Assembly (NCBI GenBank): GCA_963721435.1
Contig: CAVRJC010000012.1
Coordinates: 1-64,000, forward strand
DNA from: CAVRJC01 sp963721435
GTDB taxonomy: Bacteria > Actinomycetota > Acidimicrobiia > IMCC26256 > DASPTH01
Length of the DNA stretch: 64,000 nucleotides
Direction: 5' to 3'
The notes under the pieces were generated by a model. That model worked only from the letters and a program-made list of their open reading frames with translations, searched no databases and had not been told where the DNA came from. A program made the translations under genes and the position numbers. Positions 34,440 to 42,974 of the stretch are shown piece by piece. Every line of letters begins with the position of its first letter. The first letter of the stretch is position 1.

Positions 34440-34919
34440 GTGCCAGAAACTCTCTCGCCGGTGCCCGCGATCGACGGCTGGTTCACCACGGATGCGGAGC
34501 CGCACCTGATCGGGGCCCGCTGCCCCGAGTGCGGCACCTTCGTGTTCCCGCCTCGCGAAGGCACGTGCCCCAACCCTGCGTGCACTTCGGAGACCCTCGA
34601 CCCCACACCGCTGTCCCGGAGGGGCCGGATCTGGTCGTACACCGAGAACCACTACGCGCCACCGCCGCCCTACGTCGCCGCCGACCCCTTCGTGCCGTTC
34701 GCGCTCGCCGCGGTCGAGCTCGAGGCCGAGGGCATCGTGGTGCTCGGGCAGGTGAAGAAGGGCATCCCGGCGTCCGACCTCCGTGTCGGCATGGAAATGC
34801 AACTCGCCGTCGACACGTTGTACGCCGACACCGAGCACGAGTACCTCGTGTACGTCTGGGAACCCACGGATGGGAGTGACGCCCAGGCCCGAGTGGCCGA
34901 GAGCGAGGAGAGGGCATGA
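34440..34919 (+). CDS. DUF35 OB-fold/zinc-ribbon acyl-CoA-associated protein
   Basis: A 159-residue protein with a rubredoxin-like zinc ribbon (CPECGTFVFPP ... CPNPAC) followed by an OB-fold (GRIWSYTENHYAPPPPY; GIVVLGQVK). DUF35 proteins bind acyl-CoA and form obligate complexes with thiolase-like enzymes, for example Ltp2 in cholesterol side-chain cleavage. The GTG at 34440 is preferred to the ATG 30 nt upstream, because a TATCCT -10 box places transcription start at that GTG. The stop overlaps the thiolase-like ATG (ATGA), consistent with a complex. Confidence 0.85.
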   Translation: MPETLSPVPAIDGWFTTDAEPHLIGARCPECGTFVFPPREGTCPNPACTSETLDPTPLSRRGRIWSYTENHYAPPPPYVAADPFVPFALAAVELEAEGIVVLGQVKKGIPASDLRVGMEMQLAVDTLYADTEHEYLVYVWEPTDGSDAQARVAESEERA

Positions 34920-36118
34920 GCGCTGACCGCGACATCGCCATCCTCGGTGTGGGCATGCACCCGTGGGGCAAGTGGGGCAACGACTTCACCGAGTACGGCC
35001 TCGTCGCCGCTCGTGCCGCGCTGAACGACGCGGGGTTGTCGTGGCCCGAGATCCAGTACGTCGCCGGCGCCGACACCATCCGCAACGGCTACCCCGGCTT
35101 CATCGCCGGTGCGACGTTCGCGCAGAAGCTCGGCTGGTCGGGCGTGCGCGTGTCGTCGAGCTACGCCGCGTGCGCGTCGGGCGCGCAGGCGATCCAGAAC
35201 GCGAGGGCGCAGATCCTGGCGGGGTTCTGCGACGTCGCTCTCGTGATCGGTGCCGACACCACCCCCAAGGGCTTCTTCGCCCCCGTCGGTGGCGAGCGCA
35301 AGACCGACCCCGACTGGCTGCGCTTCCACCTCCTCGGCGCGACCAACCCCACGTACTTCGCGCTGTACGCACGTCGGCGCATCGACATGTACGGCGCGAC
35401 GGTCGAAGACTTCGCCAACGTCAAGGTGAAGAACGCGCGGCACGGACTCGAGAACCCGTACGCGCGCTTCCGCAAGGAGAGCACCGTCGACGACGTGCTC
35501 GCGAGCCCGGTGGTCGCCGACCCACTCCGGCTCCTCGACATCTGCGCGACGTCCGACGGCGCGGCCGCCATGATCATCTCGAGCATGGACTTCGCCCGTC
35601 GTCATCTCGGCACCACCGACGCGCTCCCCCGTGTGCGCGCGGTGTCGACGGTCACGCCGCGCTACCCGCAGAGCGTGCTCGAGCTGCCCGACTTCGCCAC
35701 CGACTCCACCGCCGTCGTCCCCGCGCCCGAGCCCGGCTTCACGTACTCGATCGCCGGCGCCGCCTACGAGGAAGCCGGCATCAGCCCGAGCGACGTGAGC
35801 GTCGCCGAGGTCTACGACCTCTCCACCGCGCTCGAGCTCGACTGGTACGAGCGCATCGGACTCTGCCGCGAGGGTGAGGCCGAGGGCCTGCTGCGCTCCG
35901 GCGCCACCACCATCGGCGGCCGCATCCCGGTGAACCCGAGCGGCGGGCTCGCGTGCTTCGGCGAGGCGATCCCCGCGCAGGCGATCGCCCAGGTCTGCGA
36001 GCTCACCTGGCAGCTCCGCGGCCAGGCCACCGGTCGTCAGGTCGACGGCGCCACCGTCGGCATCACCGCCAACCAGGGTCTCTTCGGTCACGGCTCGTCC
36101 GTGATCGTCAGCACGTAA
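34916..36118 (+). CDS. Thiolase-like lipid-transfer protein (SCP-x/Ltp2-type)
   Basis: A 400-residue thiolase-fold protein of the SCP-x/acetyl-CoA acetyltransferase-like class. The nucleophile region is SSYAACASGAQAI, the later motifs are EVYDLSTALELDWYE and the His loop NPSGGLACFGEAIPA, which lacks the GHPxGxxG of true thiolases. Members that pair with DUF35 act as retro-aldolases on steroid side chains; that role is plausible here. Coupled to the upstream DUF35 gene by a 4-nt overlap. Confidence 0.85.
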   Translation: MSADRDIAILGVGMHPWGKWGNDFTEYGLVAARAALNDAGLSWPEIQYVAGADTIRNGYPGFIAGATFAQKLGWSGVRVSSSYAACASGAQAIQNARAQILAGFCDVALVIGADTTPKGFFAPVGGERKTDPDWLRFHLLGATNPTYFALYARRRIDMYGATVEDFANVKVKNARHGLENPYARFRKESTVDDVLASPVVADPLRLLDICATSDGAAAMIISSMDFARRHLGTTDALPRVRAVSTVTPRYPQSVLELPDFATDSTAVVPAPEPGFTYSIAGAAYEEAGISPSDVSVAEVYDLSTALELDWYERIGLCREGEAEGLLRSGATTIGGRIPVNPSGGLACFGEAIPAQAIAQVCELTWQLRGQATGRQVDGATVGITANQGLFGHGSSVIVST

Positions 36119-36177
36119 CCGTCACACCGGCTTCGTCACCCGTACGAGGCACACGACCAGCACAGAGGAGCACCACC

Positions 36178-37329
36178 ATGAGCGAGGCCTACATCATCGA
36201 CGCCGTGCGCACACCCGTGGGCCGGCGCGGCGGCGGGCTGGCCGGGGTGCACCCCGCCGACCTCGGTGCGCACTCGATCAAGGCGCTCATCGAGCGCACC
36301 GGCATCGACCCCGGTGCCGTCGACGACGTCGTGTTCGGAAACGTCGACAGCATCGGCCCGCAAGCCGGCGACATCGCGCGGACGTGCTGGCTCGTGGCCG
36401 GCTTCCCCGAGCACGTCCCCGGCACCACCGTCGACCGCCAGTGCGGCTCCGCACAGCAGGCCGTGCACTTCGCGGCGCAGGGCGTCATGTCCGGCACCCA
36501 GGATCTCGTGGTCGCAGGCGGCGTGCAGAACATGAGCGCGATCCCGATCACCGCCGCGATGATCGCGGGTGAGCAGTTCGGCTTCCCCGACCCGTTCACG
36601 ACGTCGCCGGGCTGGATCGCTCGTTACGGCGACCAGGAAGTGAACCAGTTCCGCGGCGCCGAGCTGATCTCCGAGAAGTGGAACATCTCGCGCGAAGACA
36701 TGGAAGAGTTCGCGATCGAGTCGCACGTGCGCGCGATCAACGCGCGGGCAGAGGGCCGCTTCAAGGGCGAGATCGTGCCGCTCGGTGACTGCTCCGAGGA
36801 CGAAGGCCCGCGCGAGCCCAACGTCGAGAAGATCCGCTCACTGCCCACGCTCATTCCCGGGGGTCGCGTGACCGCCGCGGTGGCGAGCCAGCTCAGCGAC
36901 GCGTCCGCCGCGTTGCTGATCGCGAGCGAGCAGGCGCTGAAGGACCACGGGCTCACACCGCGTGCCCGCATCCACCACATCAGCGTGCGCGCCGACGACC
37001 CCATCTTCATGCTCACCGCGCCGATCCCGGCCACCGAGCACGCGCTCCGCAAGACCGGCCTCACCAAGGACGACATCGACCTCGTCGAGATCAACGAGGC
37101 GTTCGCGCCGGTCGTGCTCGCGTGGCAGAAGGAGACCGGCTGGGACCTCGGCAAGGTGAACGTGAACGGCGGCGCCATCGCGCTCGGTCACCCGCTCGGC
37201 GCCACCGGCGCCCGGCTGATGACCACCCTGCTCGCCGAGCTCGAGCGCACGGGCGGCCGGTACGGTTTGCAGACCATGTGCGAGGGTGGCGGCCAGGCCA
37301 ACGTCACCATTCTCGAACGCCTCGGTTGA
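36178..37329 (+). CDS. Acetyl-CoA acyltransferase (thiolase, FadA-type)
   Basis: A 383-residue true thiolase. Nucleophilic Cys89 is in DRQCGSAQQAVHFA, the His motif is EINEAFAPV and GGAIALGHPLGATGAR, and the C-terminal Cys is in CEGGGQANVTI. It cleaves 3-ketoacyl-CoA with CoA in beta-oxidation, or condenses acyl-CoAs in reverse. GAGGAG 8 nt before the ATG. Third gene of the DUF35/thiolase operon; its stop overlaps the next start codon. Confidence 0.92.
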   Translation: MSEAYIIDAVRTPVGRRGGGLAGVHPADLGAHSIKALIERTGIDPGAVDDVVFGNVDSIGPQAGDIARTCWLVAGFPEHVPGTTVDRQCGSAQQAVHFAAQGVMSGTQDLVVAGGVQNMSAIPITAAMIAGEQFGFPDPFTTSPGWIARYGDQEVNQFRGAELISEKWNISREDMEEFAIESHVRAINARAEGRFKGEIVPLGDCSEDEGPREPNVEKIRSLPTLIPGGRVTAAVASQLSDASAALLIASEQALKDHGLTPRARIHHISVRADDPIFMLTAPIPATEHALRKTGLTKDDIDLVEINEAFAPVVLAWQKETGWDLGKVNVNGGAIALGHPLGATGARLMTTLLAELERTGGRYGLQTMCEGGGQANVTILERLG

Positions 37330-38243
37330 TCGAGATCCCTGCGGGGACGCGCGTCTACGGCATCCAGCTCCCGATCCAGGCGCAGGTCAGTACGTACGTC
37401 GCCGGGTGGGAGCGCACGGCGGGCGCGCCGGGCCTCGCGCGTGTCGCCCAGGCTGCTGACGACGCGGGGTTCTTCTACGTGGGGGTGTGCGACCACATCG
37501 CGATCCCCGTCGAGCTGATCCCGGCGATGGGTACCCACTGGTCCGACTGCATCGCGACGTTGGCGTGGCTGGCGCCGCAGACCACCCGCGTGAACCTGCT
37601 GTCACACGTCTACATCCTCCCCTACCGTCACCCGGCGATCGCGGCCAAGGCGTTCTCCACCCTCGACCACCTGTCGGGCGGTCGCGCCATCTGCGGTGTC
37701 GGCGCGGGGCACGTCGTGAAGGAGTTCGAGCTCCTCGGCGCCGACTACGAGCACCGTGGCGGCGAGGTCGCGGCCAGGGTGCCGCAGCTGATCACCGCGC
37801 TCGAGCAGGAAGCGGTCGTCGACGGCTTCGGTGCCAGCCCCCGCCCCGCGCAGAGCCCGCGCCCGCCCGTGTGGATCGCGGGATCCAGCGCCGCGGCCAT
37901 CGAGCGCGCCGGTCGCCTGGCCGACGGCTGGCTCCCGCAAGGACCGTCGGACGACACGATGGTGCAGCTGCTCGACGACACGCGTGAGCAGGCCGGCCGC
38001 GCCGGCCTCCCGATGGCGATCGGCCACATCACGCCGTTCCTCCACGTCGGGGCGCCCGGCTGGGACGTCGGCGATTCGACGATCACCGGTTCGCCGCAGG
38101 AAGTCGCCGACAAGATCCTCGCCGGCGCCCCGGAGCGGGCGAACCAGATCCAGGTCCGGTTCAAGAGCCGCACCCTCGAGGAGTACTGCGACCAGCTCGC
38201 CACCTTCGGCACCGAGGTCGCGCCCCTCATCGAAAAGTTCTGA
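37326..38243 (+). CDS. LLM-class flavin/F420-dependent oxidoreductase
   Basis: A 305-residue TIM-barrel enzyme of the luciferase-like monooxygenase family (FFYVGVCDHIAIP; HVYILPYRHPAIAAKAFSTLDHLSGGRAICGVGAG). In actinobacteria most members use F420. The TTG start overlaps the thiolase stop (TTGA) and is the only in-frame start that preserves the first barrel strand. The reaction is unknown; co-transcription with thiolase and DUF35 genes suggests reduction or oxidation of a lipid intermediate. Confidence 0.85.
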   Translation: MIEIPAGTRVYGIQLPIQAQVSTYVAGWERTAGAPGLARVAQAADDAGFFYVGVCDHIAIPVELIPAMGTHWSDCIATLAWLAPQTTRVNLLSHVYILPYRHPAIAAKAFSTLDHLSGGRAICGVGAGHVVKEFELLGADYEHRGGEVAARVPQLITALEQEAVVDGFGASPRPAQSPRPPVWIAGSSAAAIERAGRLADGWLPQGPSDDTMVQLLDDTREQAGRAGLPMAIGHITPFLHVGAPGWDVGDSTITGSPQEVADKILAGAPERANQIQVRFKSRTLEEYCDQLATFGTEVAPLIEKF

Positions 38244-38251
38244 CTCGAACA

Positions 38252-38295
38252 CCGCGGCACCCGAGCAAAGCCACGACACGCCGCGGCACCCGAGC
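38252..38295 (+). repeat. Short direct repeat downstream of the LLM gene
   Basis: CCGCGGCACCCGAGC occurs at 38252-38266 and again at 38281-38295. The second copy forms the left arm of the terminator hairpin at 38286-38308; the first may be a partial duplication of it. Confidence 0.5.
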
Positions 38296-38308
38296 GTAGC
38301 GAGGGTGC
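38286..38308. terminator. Bidirectional terminator hairpin between convergent genes
   Basis: GCACCC ... GGGTGC stem around an 11-nt centre, extendable outward by GCGG/CCGC with a bulge. There is no U-tract, as usual for actinobacterial intrinsic terminators. It lies between the convergent LLM and HtrA-like genes in a 154-bp gap that holds nothing else recognisable. Confidence 0.55.
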
Positions 38309-38397
38309 TCGCCGCGAACGAAAGCCTCGCTGTCGAACGTGTCGCACCGAATCGGAGTCACTCCGCGAAGCTCGAGCGAGCAATCAAGCAGGAGCCA

Positions 38398-39777
38398 TCA
38401 GGCAGGGGGCCCGAGGATCAGCGTGATCGTCGCGGAGCGGCTCTTGCCCGAGCTGTCGGTCCAGGTGATCTTCACCTTGTCGCCGGGGTGATACGGCGAC
38501 ATCGCCGCGTTCAGGTCGGCGGAGCCGCGCACGGTCGTGTCGTTGATCGCGGTGATGACGTCGTCCTTGGCCAGACCCGCGTCGGCCGCCGGCGAGCCCG
38601 GCTGCACCGCGAGCACCTGTGCGCCCGAGCCGGCCGACGGGGAGCCCGAGCTCGTGCGCCCACCCGACTGCGCGGTGTCGCTCTGGATGGACACGCCGAT
38701 GATGCCACGCTCGCCGATGTGCACCGTCGCGCTCGAGCGGCCGTCGATGATCTGCTGCGCGATCGCCTTCGCGTTGTTGATCGGGATCGCGAACGCGACG
38801 TTCGCGGCGGACTGCCGGAATCCGCCCGACGCCGCCGCCGCGGTGTTGATGCCGATCACCTCACCGTCGGTGTTGACGAGCGGGCCACCGGAGTCGCCAG
38901 GCTGGATCGCGGCGTCGATCTGGATCATGTTGCGCAGGGTCTCCGCGTTCCCGCCGTTGGCGTCGCCCGCGGTGATCTCCTTGTTCAGCCCCGACACGAT
39001 GCCCGACGTGACCGTGGGGTCCCCGCCCTTGCCGAGCGCGTTGCCGATCGCGATCACGGTGTCGCTCACCGCGACTCGTGACGAGTCACCGAGCGTCGCC
39101 GTCTCGAGGTTCGACACGTTCTTGATCTTGATGACTGCGATGTCGTTGGTCGCGTCGTAGCCGACGATCTTCGCCGGCTTCATCGTGCCGTTCCCACCGA
39201 TCTCGACCTGGATGTCGGTGGCGCCGTCGATCACGTGGTTGTTGGTGAGCACGGTGCCGTCTTCGGTGAGGACGATCCCGGTGCCTGCAGCTTCGCCACC
39301 ATCCGACAACGTCGTGTTGATGTTCACCACGGCCGCGCGCACCTTGTCGGAGACACCCGACGCGTTGACCGATCCGTTGTTGTTCGACGACACGATCGCC
39401 GGCGGCGACGACGAGCTGCTCGAACCACCCAACCCGCCGTTGTGGCCGAGGCCGAACGCGGTGACGAACACGACGGCCGCGATGACGAACCCGACGATGG
39501 CACTCGACTTCCGGTGCTCGCGCTGCGCGCGCTCCGACACCGCGACCCCACCCGGTGCCGTCGGGACCGACAAGCCCGTGGGTGCGGTCGGTGGCGTCGA
39601 CACCATCGCCGGCCAGCCGTAGGGGGGCGGCGGCGGCACGTATCCGGGGGGCGCGAGCGGCGGGGGCGGTGGAGGCGGGGGCGGAGGGGGCGACGGCGCA
39701 TCCGCGACCGGCGGCATGTCCCACTCCGGCGGCGGACCGGGAGCGGCGCTCGAGTCCGGGGCGTCGTCAGCGTCCAT
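38398..39777 (-). CDS. HtrA/DegP-like trypsin-type serine protease with PDZ domain, membrane anchored
   Basis: About 459 residues: a long Pro-rich cytoplasmic N-terminus with a run of prolines, one TM segment (SSAIVGFVIAAVVFVTAFGL), a Ser/Asn linker, a trypsin-like domain with catalytic His in LTNNHVIDG, Asp in ATNDIAVIKI and Ser in QPGDSGGPLVN, and a C-terminal PDZ domain (GSPAADAGLAKDDVITAINDT). It degrades or chaperones proteins outside the membrane under envelope stress. ATG 39777 has GGGA 6 nt upstream; an ATG four codons earlier (39789) has none. Confidence 0.88.
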   Translation of the reverse strand: MDADDAPDSSAAPGPPPEWDMPPVADAPSPPPPPPPPPPPLAPPGYVPPPPPYGWPAMVSTPPTAPTGLSVPTAPGGVAVSERAQREHRKSSAIVGFVIAAVVFVTAFGLGHNGGLGGSSSSSSPPAIVSSNNNGSVNASGVSDKVRAAVVNINTTLSDGGEAAGTGIVLTEDGTVLTNNHVIDGATDIQVEIGGNGTMKPAKIVGYDATNDIAVIKIKNVSNLETATLGDSSRVAVSDTVIAIGNALGKGGDPTVTSGIVSGLNKEITAGDANGGNAETLRNMIQIDAAIQPGDSGGPLVNTDGEVIGINTAAAASGGFRQSAANVAFAIPINNAKAIAQQIIDGRSSATVHIGERGIIGVSIQSDTAQSGGRTSSGSPSAGSGAQVLAVQPGSPAADAGLAKDDVITAINDTTVRGSADLNAAMSPYHPGDKVKITWTDSSGKSRSATITLILGPPA

Positions 39778-39842
39778 CAGGGTTCCCATGGTCGTGGACG
39801 CGCGCTGTGATCGGCCTGAGGAATCGCGTCACACACCGACTG

Positions 39843-39848
39843 TAGGGT
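39843..39848 (+). promoter_or_regulatory. -10 box (TAGGGT) of a small membrane protein gene
   Basis: TAGGGT ends 8 nt before the ATG at 39857, consistent with a leaderless or near-leaderless transcript. Confidence 0.4.
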
Positions 39849-39856
39849 CCCGGGTC

Positions 39857-40045
39857 ATGGCCCGAACCGTCCGGCTGATCATCGGAGCGCTCCTGGTGCT
39901 GATCGGCGCGGTCTGGATCCTGCAGGGAGTCGGCCTCCTGAAGGGGTCGTTCATGACCGGCGAAGCCGTCTGGGCGGTCATCGGCGCCGTCAGCGCGGTG
40001 ATCGGCGTGGCGCTCCTCCGGGGGCCCCGGAGCGCGTCGCGCTGA
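39857..40045 (+). CDS. Small two-helix membrane protein
   Basis: A 62-residue protein that is nearly all membrane: helix 1 IIGALLVLIGAVWILQGVGLL, a short polar turn (KGSFMTG), helix 2 AVWAVIGAVSAVIGVALL, then a basic tail. Similar short proteins with the 'GALLVLxGxVWxLQGxGLL' pattern are common in actinobacteria, without known function. Divergent from the HtrA-like protease; a TAGGGT -10 box supports expression. Confidence 0.7.
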   Translation: MARTVRLIIGALLVLIGAVWILQGVGLLKGSFMTGEAVWAVIGAVSAVIGVALLRGPRSASR

Positions 40046-40060
40046 CCCTGATCTCGCAGC

Positions 40061-40942
40061 TCAGCCGTCGAAGGGGTCCTTGCCCATCTGGTCGCGGATG
40101 GAGACCACGGGCGGGTTGGTCATCGAGCGCCGCTGCCAATTGGCCCCGTCGACCACCAGCGTGTGCCCGGAGATGAAGCGCGCGTACGGGGACGCGAGGA
40201 AGGTGGCCGCCCAGCCGAGCTCCTGGCGGTGGCCGGCGCGCAAGGCCGGTTGACGGTCGTCCTTGGTCTCGGCCCGATCGAGATTGCTCAGGATGTCGGC
40301 GGTCATGTCCTCGTGCGGGAACAGGCCGGGCACGAGCCCGTTGACCTGGATCCCGTAGGGGCCCCACTCCACCGCGAGCGACTCGGTGAGGTTCTTCACG
40401 CCCGCCTTCGCCGCGGCGGAGTGCACGAACCCGGGGCCACCCGTCCACGCGTAGGACGCGCCGATGTTGATGATCGACCCGGGAGTACCCGCGAGCAGAT
40501 GACGGCGGCCGAACTCGCGCGCGCAGAAGAAGGTGCCGTTCAACGTGATGTCCACGACCGTGCGCCACGCGTTCGGTGACATGTCCTCCGCGGGCACGGG
40601 GAAGTTGGCCGCGGCGTTGTTCACCAGCACACCGGGCAATCCGAACGCGGCTTCGGCTTCGTCGAACGCGGCCGCGATCTGCTCGGGGTCGCGGATGTCG
40701 CACGCGACGGCGATCACCGACGCGCCGATGGCCTCGATCGCCTCCTTGCCCGCGTCGAGGTGCTCGGGCTTGCGGCTCGCGATCACGAGCGACGCGCCGA
40801 GACGCGCGAACTCGGAGGCGATCGCCTTCCCGAGCCCGGTGCCCGCGCCGGTGACGATGACGCACACGCCGTCGAAGGTGCCCGGCTTCAGCGCGGTCTC
40901 CCCCACTTCCGGCGGGTACGGCAGACCAATGAGCTCGGCCAT
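40061..40942 (-). CDS. Short-chain dehydrogenase/reductase, 2,4-dienoyl-CoA reductase-like
   Basis: A 293-residue SDR: cofactor motif TGAGTGLG, LVNNAAANF, and LAVEWGPYGIQVNGLVPG near the C-terminal half. The YxxxK position reads SAAAK, so the catalytic Tyr is replaced by Ser while Lys remains, as in 2,4-dienoyl-CoA reductases of the peroxisomal type. It would remove double bonds of unsaturated acyl-CoA with NADPH. Lies 6 nt after the enoyl-CoA hydratase gene, likely co-transcribed. Confidence 0.82.
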   Translation of the reverse strand: MAELIGLPYPPEVGETALKPGTFDGVCVIVTGAGTGLGKAIASEFARLGASLVIASRKPEHLDAGKEAIEAIGASVIAVACDIRDPEQIAAAFDEAEAAFGLPGVLVNNAAANFPVPAEDMSPNAWRTVVDITLNGTFFCAREFGRRHLLAGTPGSIINIGASYAWTGGPGFVHSAAAKAGVKNLTESLAVEWGPYGIQVNGLVPGLFPHEDMTADILSNLDRAETKDDRQPALRAGHRQELGWAATFLASPYARFISGHTLVVDGANWQRRSMTNPPVVSIRDQMGKDPFDG

Positions 40943-40948
40943 CTCGAT

Positions 40949-41728
40949 TCAGCTCCCCGTGTAGCGCGGCTCGCGCTCTTCGGCGCGCGCGGCGCGCATC
41001 TCGGCAAAGTCTGCGCTCTGCGTGACGAACGTCTGGTAGATCAGCTCGTCGCGCATGGACTCGCGCACCGGCGGGATCGACTGGTGACGGATCACCTCGC
41101 GCGCCATCTTGATCGTCATCGCCGGCGCCTTGGCGATCTGCTCGGCCATCTCGCGCGCGGTGTCGTCGAGCTCGTCGCCCGGCACCAGGCGGCTGACGAT
41201 CCCGTGCGCGAGCGCCTCGTCGGCCGACAGCACGCGGCCGGTCATGACCATGTCGGTCACCACGCCCGGACCGCACATCTCGTAGAGCACCGCGACACCG
41301 CCGGTGTCGGGGATCACGCCGTACGTGGTCTCGGGGAGACGGAAGCGCGTGTCGTATGCCGCGATGCGGATGTCGCACATGAGCGCACGCTGGAACGAGC
41401 CGCCCATGACCCACCCCTTGCAGGCCACGATGAACACCGCGTCGAGGTCCCAGAGCTGCTGGATCCCGCGGTGGCCACGGCGCATGAGCTCGTGGTGCGA
41501 CATGTCGACCTTGAGGTTGCCGATCGAGCCGACGTCACGCCCCGACGACCACGACTTGCCCTCGCCCCGCCAGATCACCGCGCGCACCTCGGGGTGCGTC
41601 TTCAGCTCGGCCAACGCACCGAACAGCTGCGCGTCCATGTCGTCGTCGAACGCGTTGTGCTTGTCGGGATTGTTGTTGCTGATCGTCGCGATCGGTCCGT
41701 CGATCGCGAGGTCGACCGTGGCCGCCAT
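40949..41728 (-). CDS. Enoyl-CoA hydratase/isomerase family protein
   Basis: A 259-residue crotonase-fold protein. The CoA-binding oxyanion-hole segments are GKSWSSGRDVGSIG and KGWVMGGSFQRALMCDIRIA. The second catalytic Glu region reads RLPETTYGVIPDTGG, with Glu kept in LPETTYG. It hydrates or isomerises enoyl-CoA in beta-oxidation. A GGGGGAG ribosome-binding site precedes the ATG. In a minus-strand run with the SDR and thiolase-like genes. Confidence 0.85.
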   Translation of the reverse strand: MAATVDLAIDGPIATISNNNPDKHNAFDDDMDAQLFGALAELKTHPEVRAVIWRGEGKSWSSGRDVGSIGNLKVDMSHHELMRRGHRGIQQLWDLDAVFIVACKGWVMGGSFQRALMCDIRIAAYDTRFRLPETTYGVIPDTGGVAVLYEMCGPGVVTDMVMTGRVLSADEALAHGIVSRLVPGDELDDTAREMAEQIAKAPAMTIKMAREVIRHQSIPPVRESMRDELIYQTFVTQSADFAEMRAARAEEREPRYTGS

Positions 41729-41792
41729 GTTTGCTCCCCCTGGTTGGCGTAAGGACCTGACTGCGAAAGGAACGACTGGCGCCTGGAAGCGG

Positions 41793-42974
41793 TCAGGTAC
41801 CGAGGATGCCGACGAAGCTCACCATCTCGCCCGGGTAGCCGCCGAGGTTGTGCGTGAGGGCCATCGTGCGGTCGGTCGTGATCTGGCGCTCCGGCGGCGC
41901 CTCACCGCGGAGTTGGAGCCACGCCTCGAACATCATGCGCAGCCCCGACGCGCCGACCGGGTGCCCGAACGACTTGAGGCCACCGTCGGCGTTGACGGGA
42001 AGCGCGCCGTCGAGGTCGTAGACACCGTCGAGCTCGTCGCGCCAGGCCTCACCGCGCAGCGAGAACCCGAGGTCTTCCATCAGGACCAGCTCCGTGATGG
42101 TGAAGCAGTCGTGCACCTCGGCCATCGCGAGCTCGGCGCGAGGGTCGGTGATGCCGGCCTGCGCGTACGCGTCCTGCGCGGTCGCGACCACTTCGGGGAA
42201 CGTCGTGTAGTCGTACCTGGGGTCGGTGAGGCCGCCGCCGTTGCCGGCCACGAACGACAACGCCTTCACGTAGAGCGGCTTGTCGGTGTACTTGTGGGCG
42301 TCTTCGGCGCGGCACACGATCGCAGCCGCGGCGCCGTCGGCGACGCCGGCGCAGTCGAGCACGCCGAGCACGCCCGCCACCTTCGGCGACGCGCAGATCG
42401 TCTCCATCGACATCTCGCGCCGGAACTGCGCGCGTGGGTTGAGCGCGCCGTTGTGGTGGTTCTTCCACGCGACGTGCGCCATCGACTCGCGCAGCTTCGT
42501 CGGGTCGACGCCGAACTTCGACGCGTACGCCGGCGCAACCATCGAGAACATCGCGGCCGCGGTGAGCGTGCGCTGCGTGCCGTCGGTGGGCACGGGCATC
42601 GCGTTGAGGCCCTGGTACCCGGAGTCCTTGGTCTTCTCCACGCCGACCGCCATCGCGACGTCGTAGGCGCCGGACGCGACCGCGTACGACGCCTGCCGCA
42701 GCGCCTCCGACCCCGTCGCGCAGAAGTTCTCGACGCGGGTCACTGGCTTGCTGTCGAGCTGCAGCGGCTTGGCGAGCAAGATGCCGCTCATGCCGCCCTG
42801 CGCGGTACCGAGCCAGTACGCGTCGACCGCGGCCTTGTCGATCCCGGCGGACGCGTACGCGTCGTTGCACGCGTCGACGAGCATGTCGTCGAGCCCGAGG
42901 TCCCAGTGCTCCACGAATCGCGTGCAGCCCATCCCGATGATCGCGACGCGATCCTTGATCCCATGGCTAGGCAT
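41793..42974 (-). CDS. Thiolase-like acetyl-CoA acetyltransferase (SCP-x type)
   Basis: A 393-residue thiolase-fold protein with the nucleophile region VENFCATGSEAL, EVHDCFTITELVLMEDLG and a His loop GGLKSFGHPVGASG, characteristic of the SCP-x/lipid-transfer thiolase class acting on branched or steroid acyl-CoA. Its ATG overlaps the stop of the upstream HMG-CoA-synthase-like/DUF35 gene by 8 nt, suggesting a complex in which the DUF35 domain helps the thiolase. Confidence 0.88.
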   Translation of the reverse strand: MPSHGIKDRVAIIGMGCTRFVEHWDLGLDDMLVDACNDAYASAGIDKAAVDAYWLGTAQGGMSGILLAKPLQLDSKPVTRVENFCATGSEALRQASYAVASGAYDVAMAVGVEKTKDSGYQGLNAMPVPTDGTQRTLTAAAMFSMVAPAYASKFGVDPTKLRESMAHVAWKNHHNGALNPRAQFRREMSMETICASPKVAGVLGVLDCAGVADGAAAAIVCRAEDAHKYTDKPLYVKALSFVAGNGGGLTDPRYDYTTFPEVVATAQDAYAQAGITDPRAELAMAEVHDCFTITELVLMEDLGFSLRGEAWRDELDGVYDLDGALPVNADGGLKSFGHPVGASGLRMMFEAWLQLRGEAPPERQITTDRTMALTHNLGGYPGEMVSFVGILGT

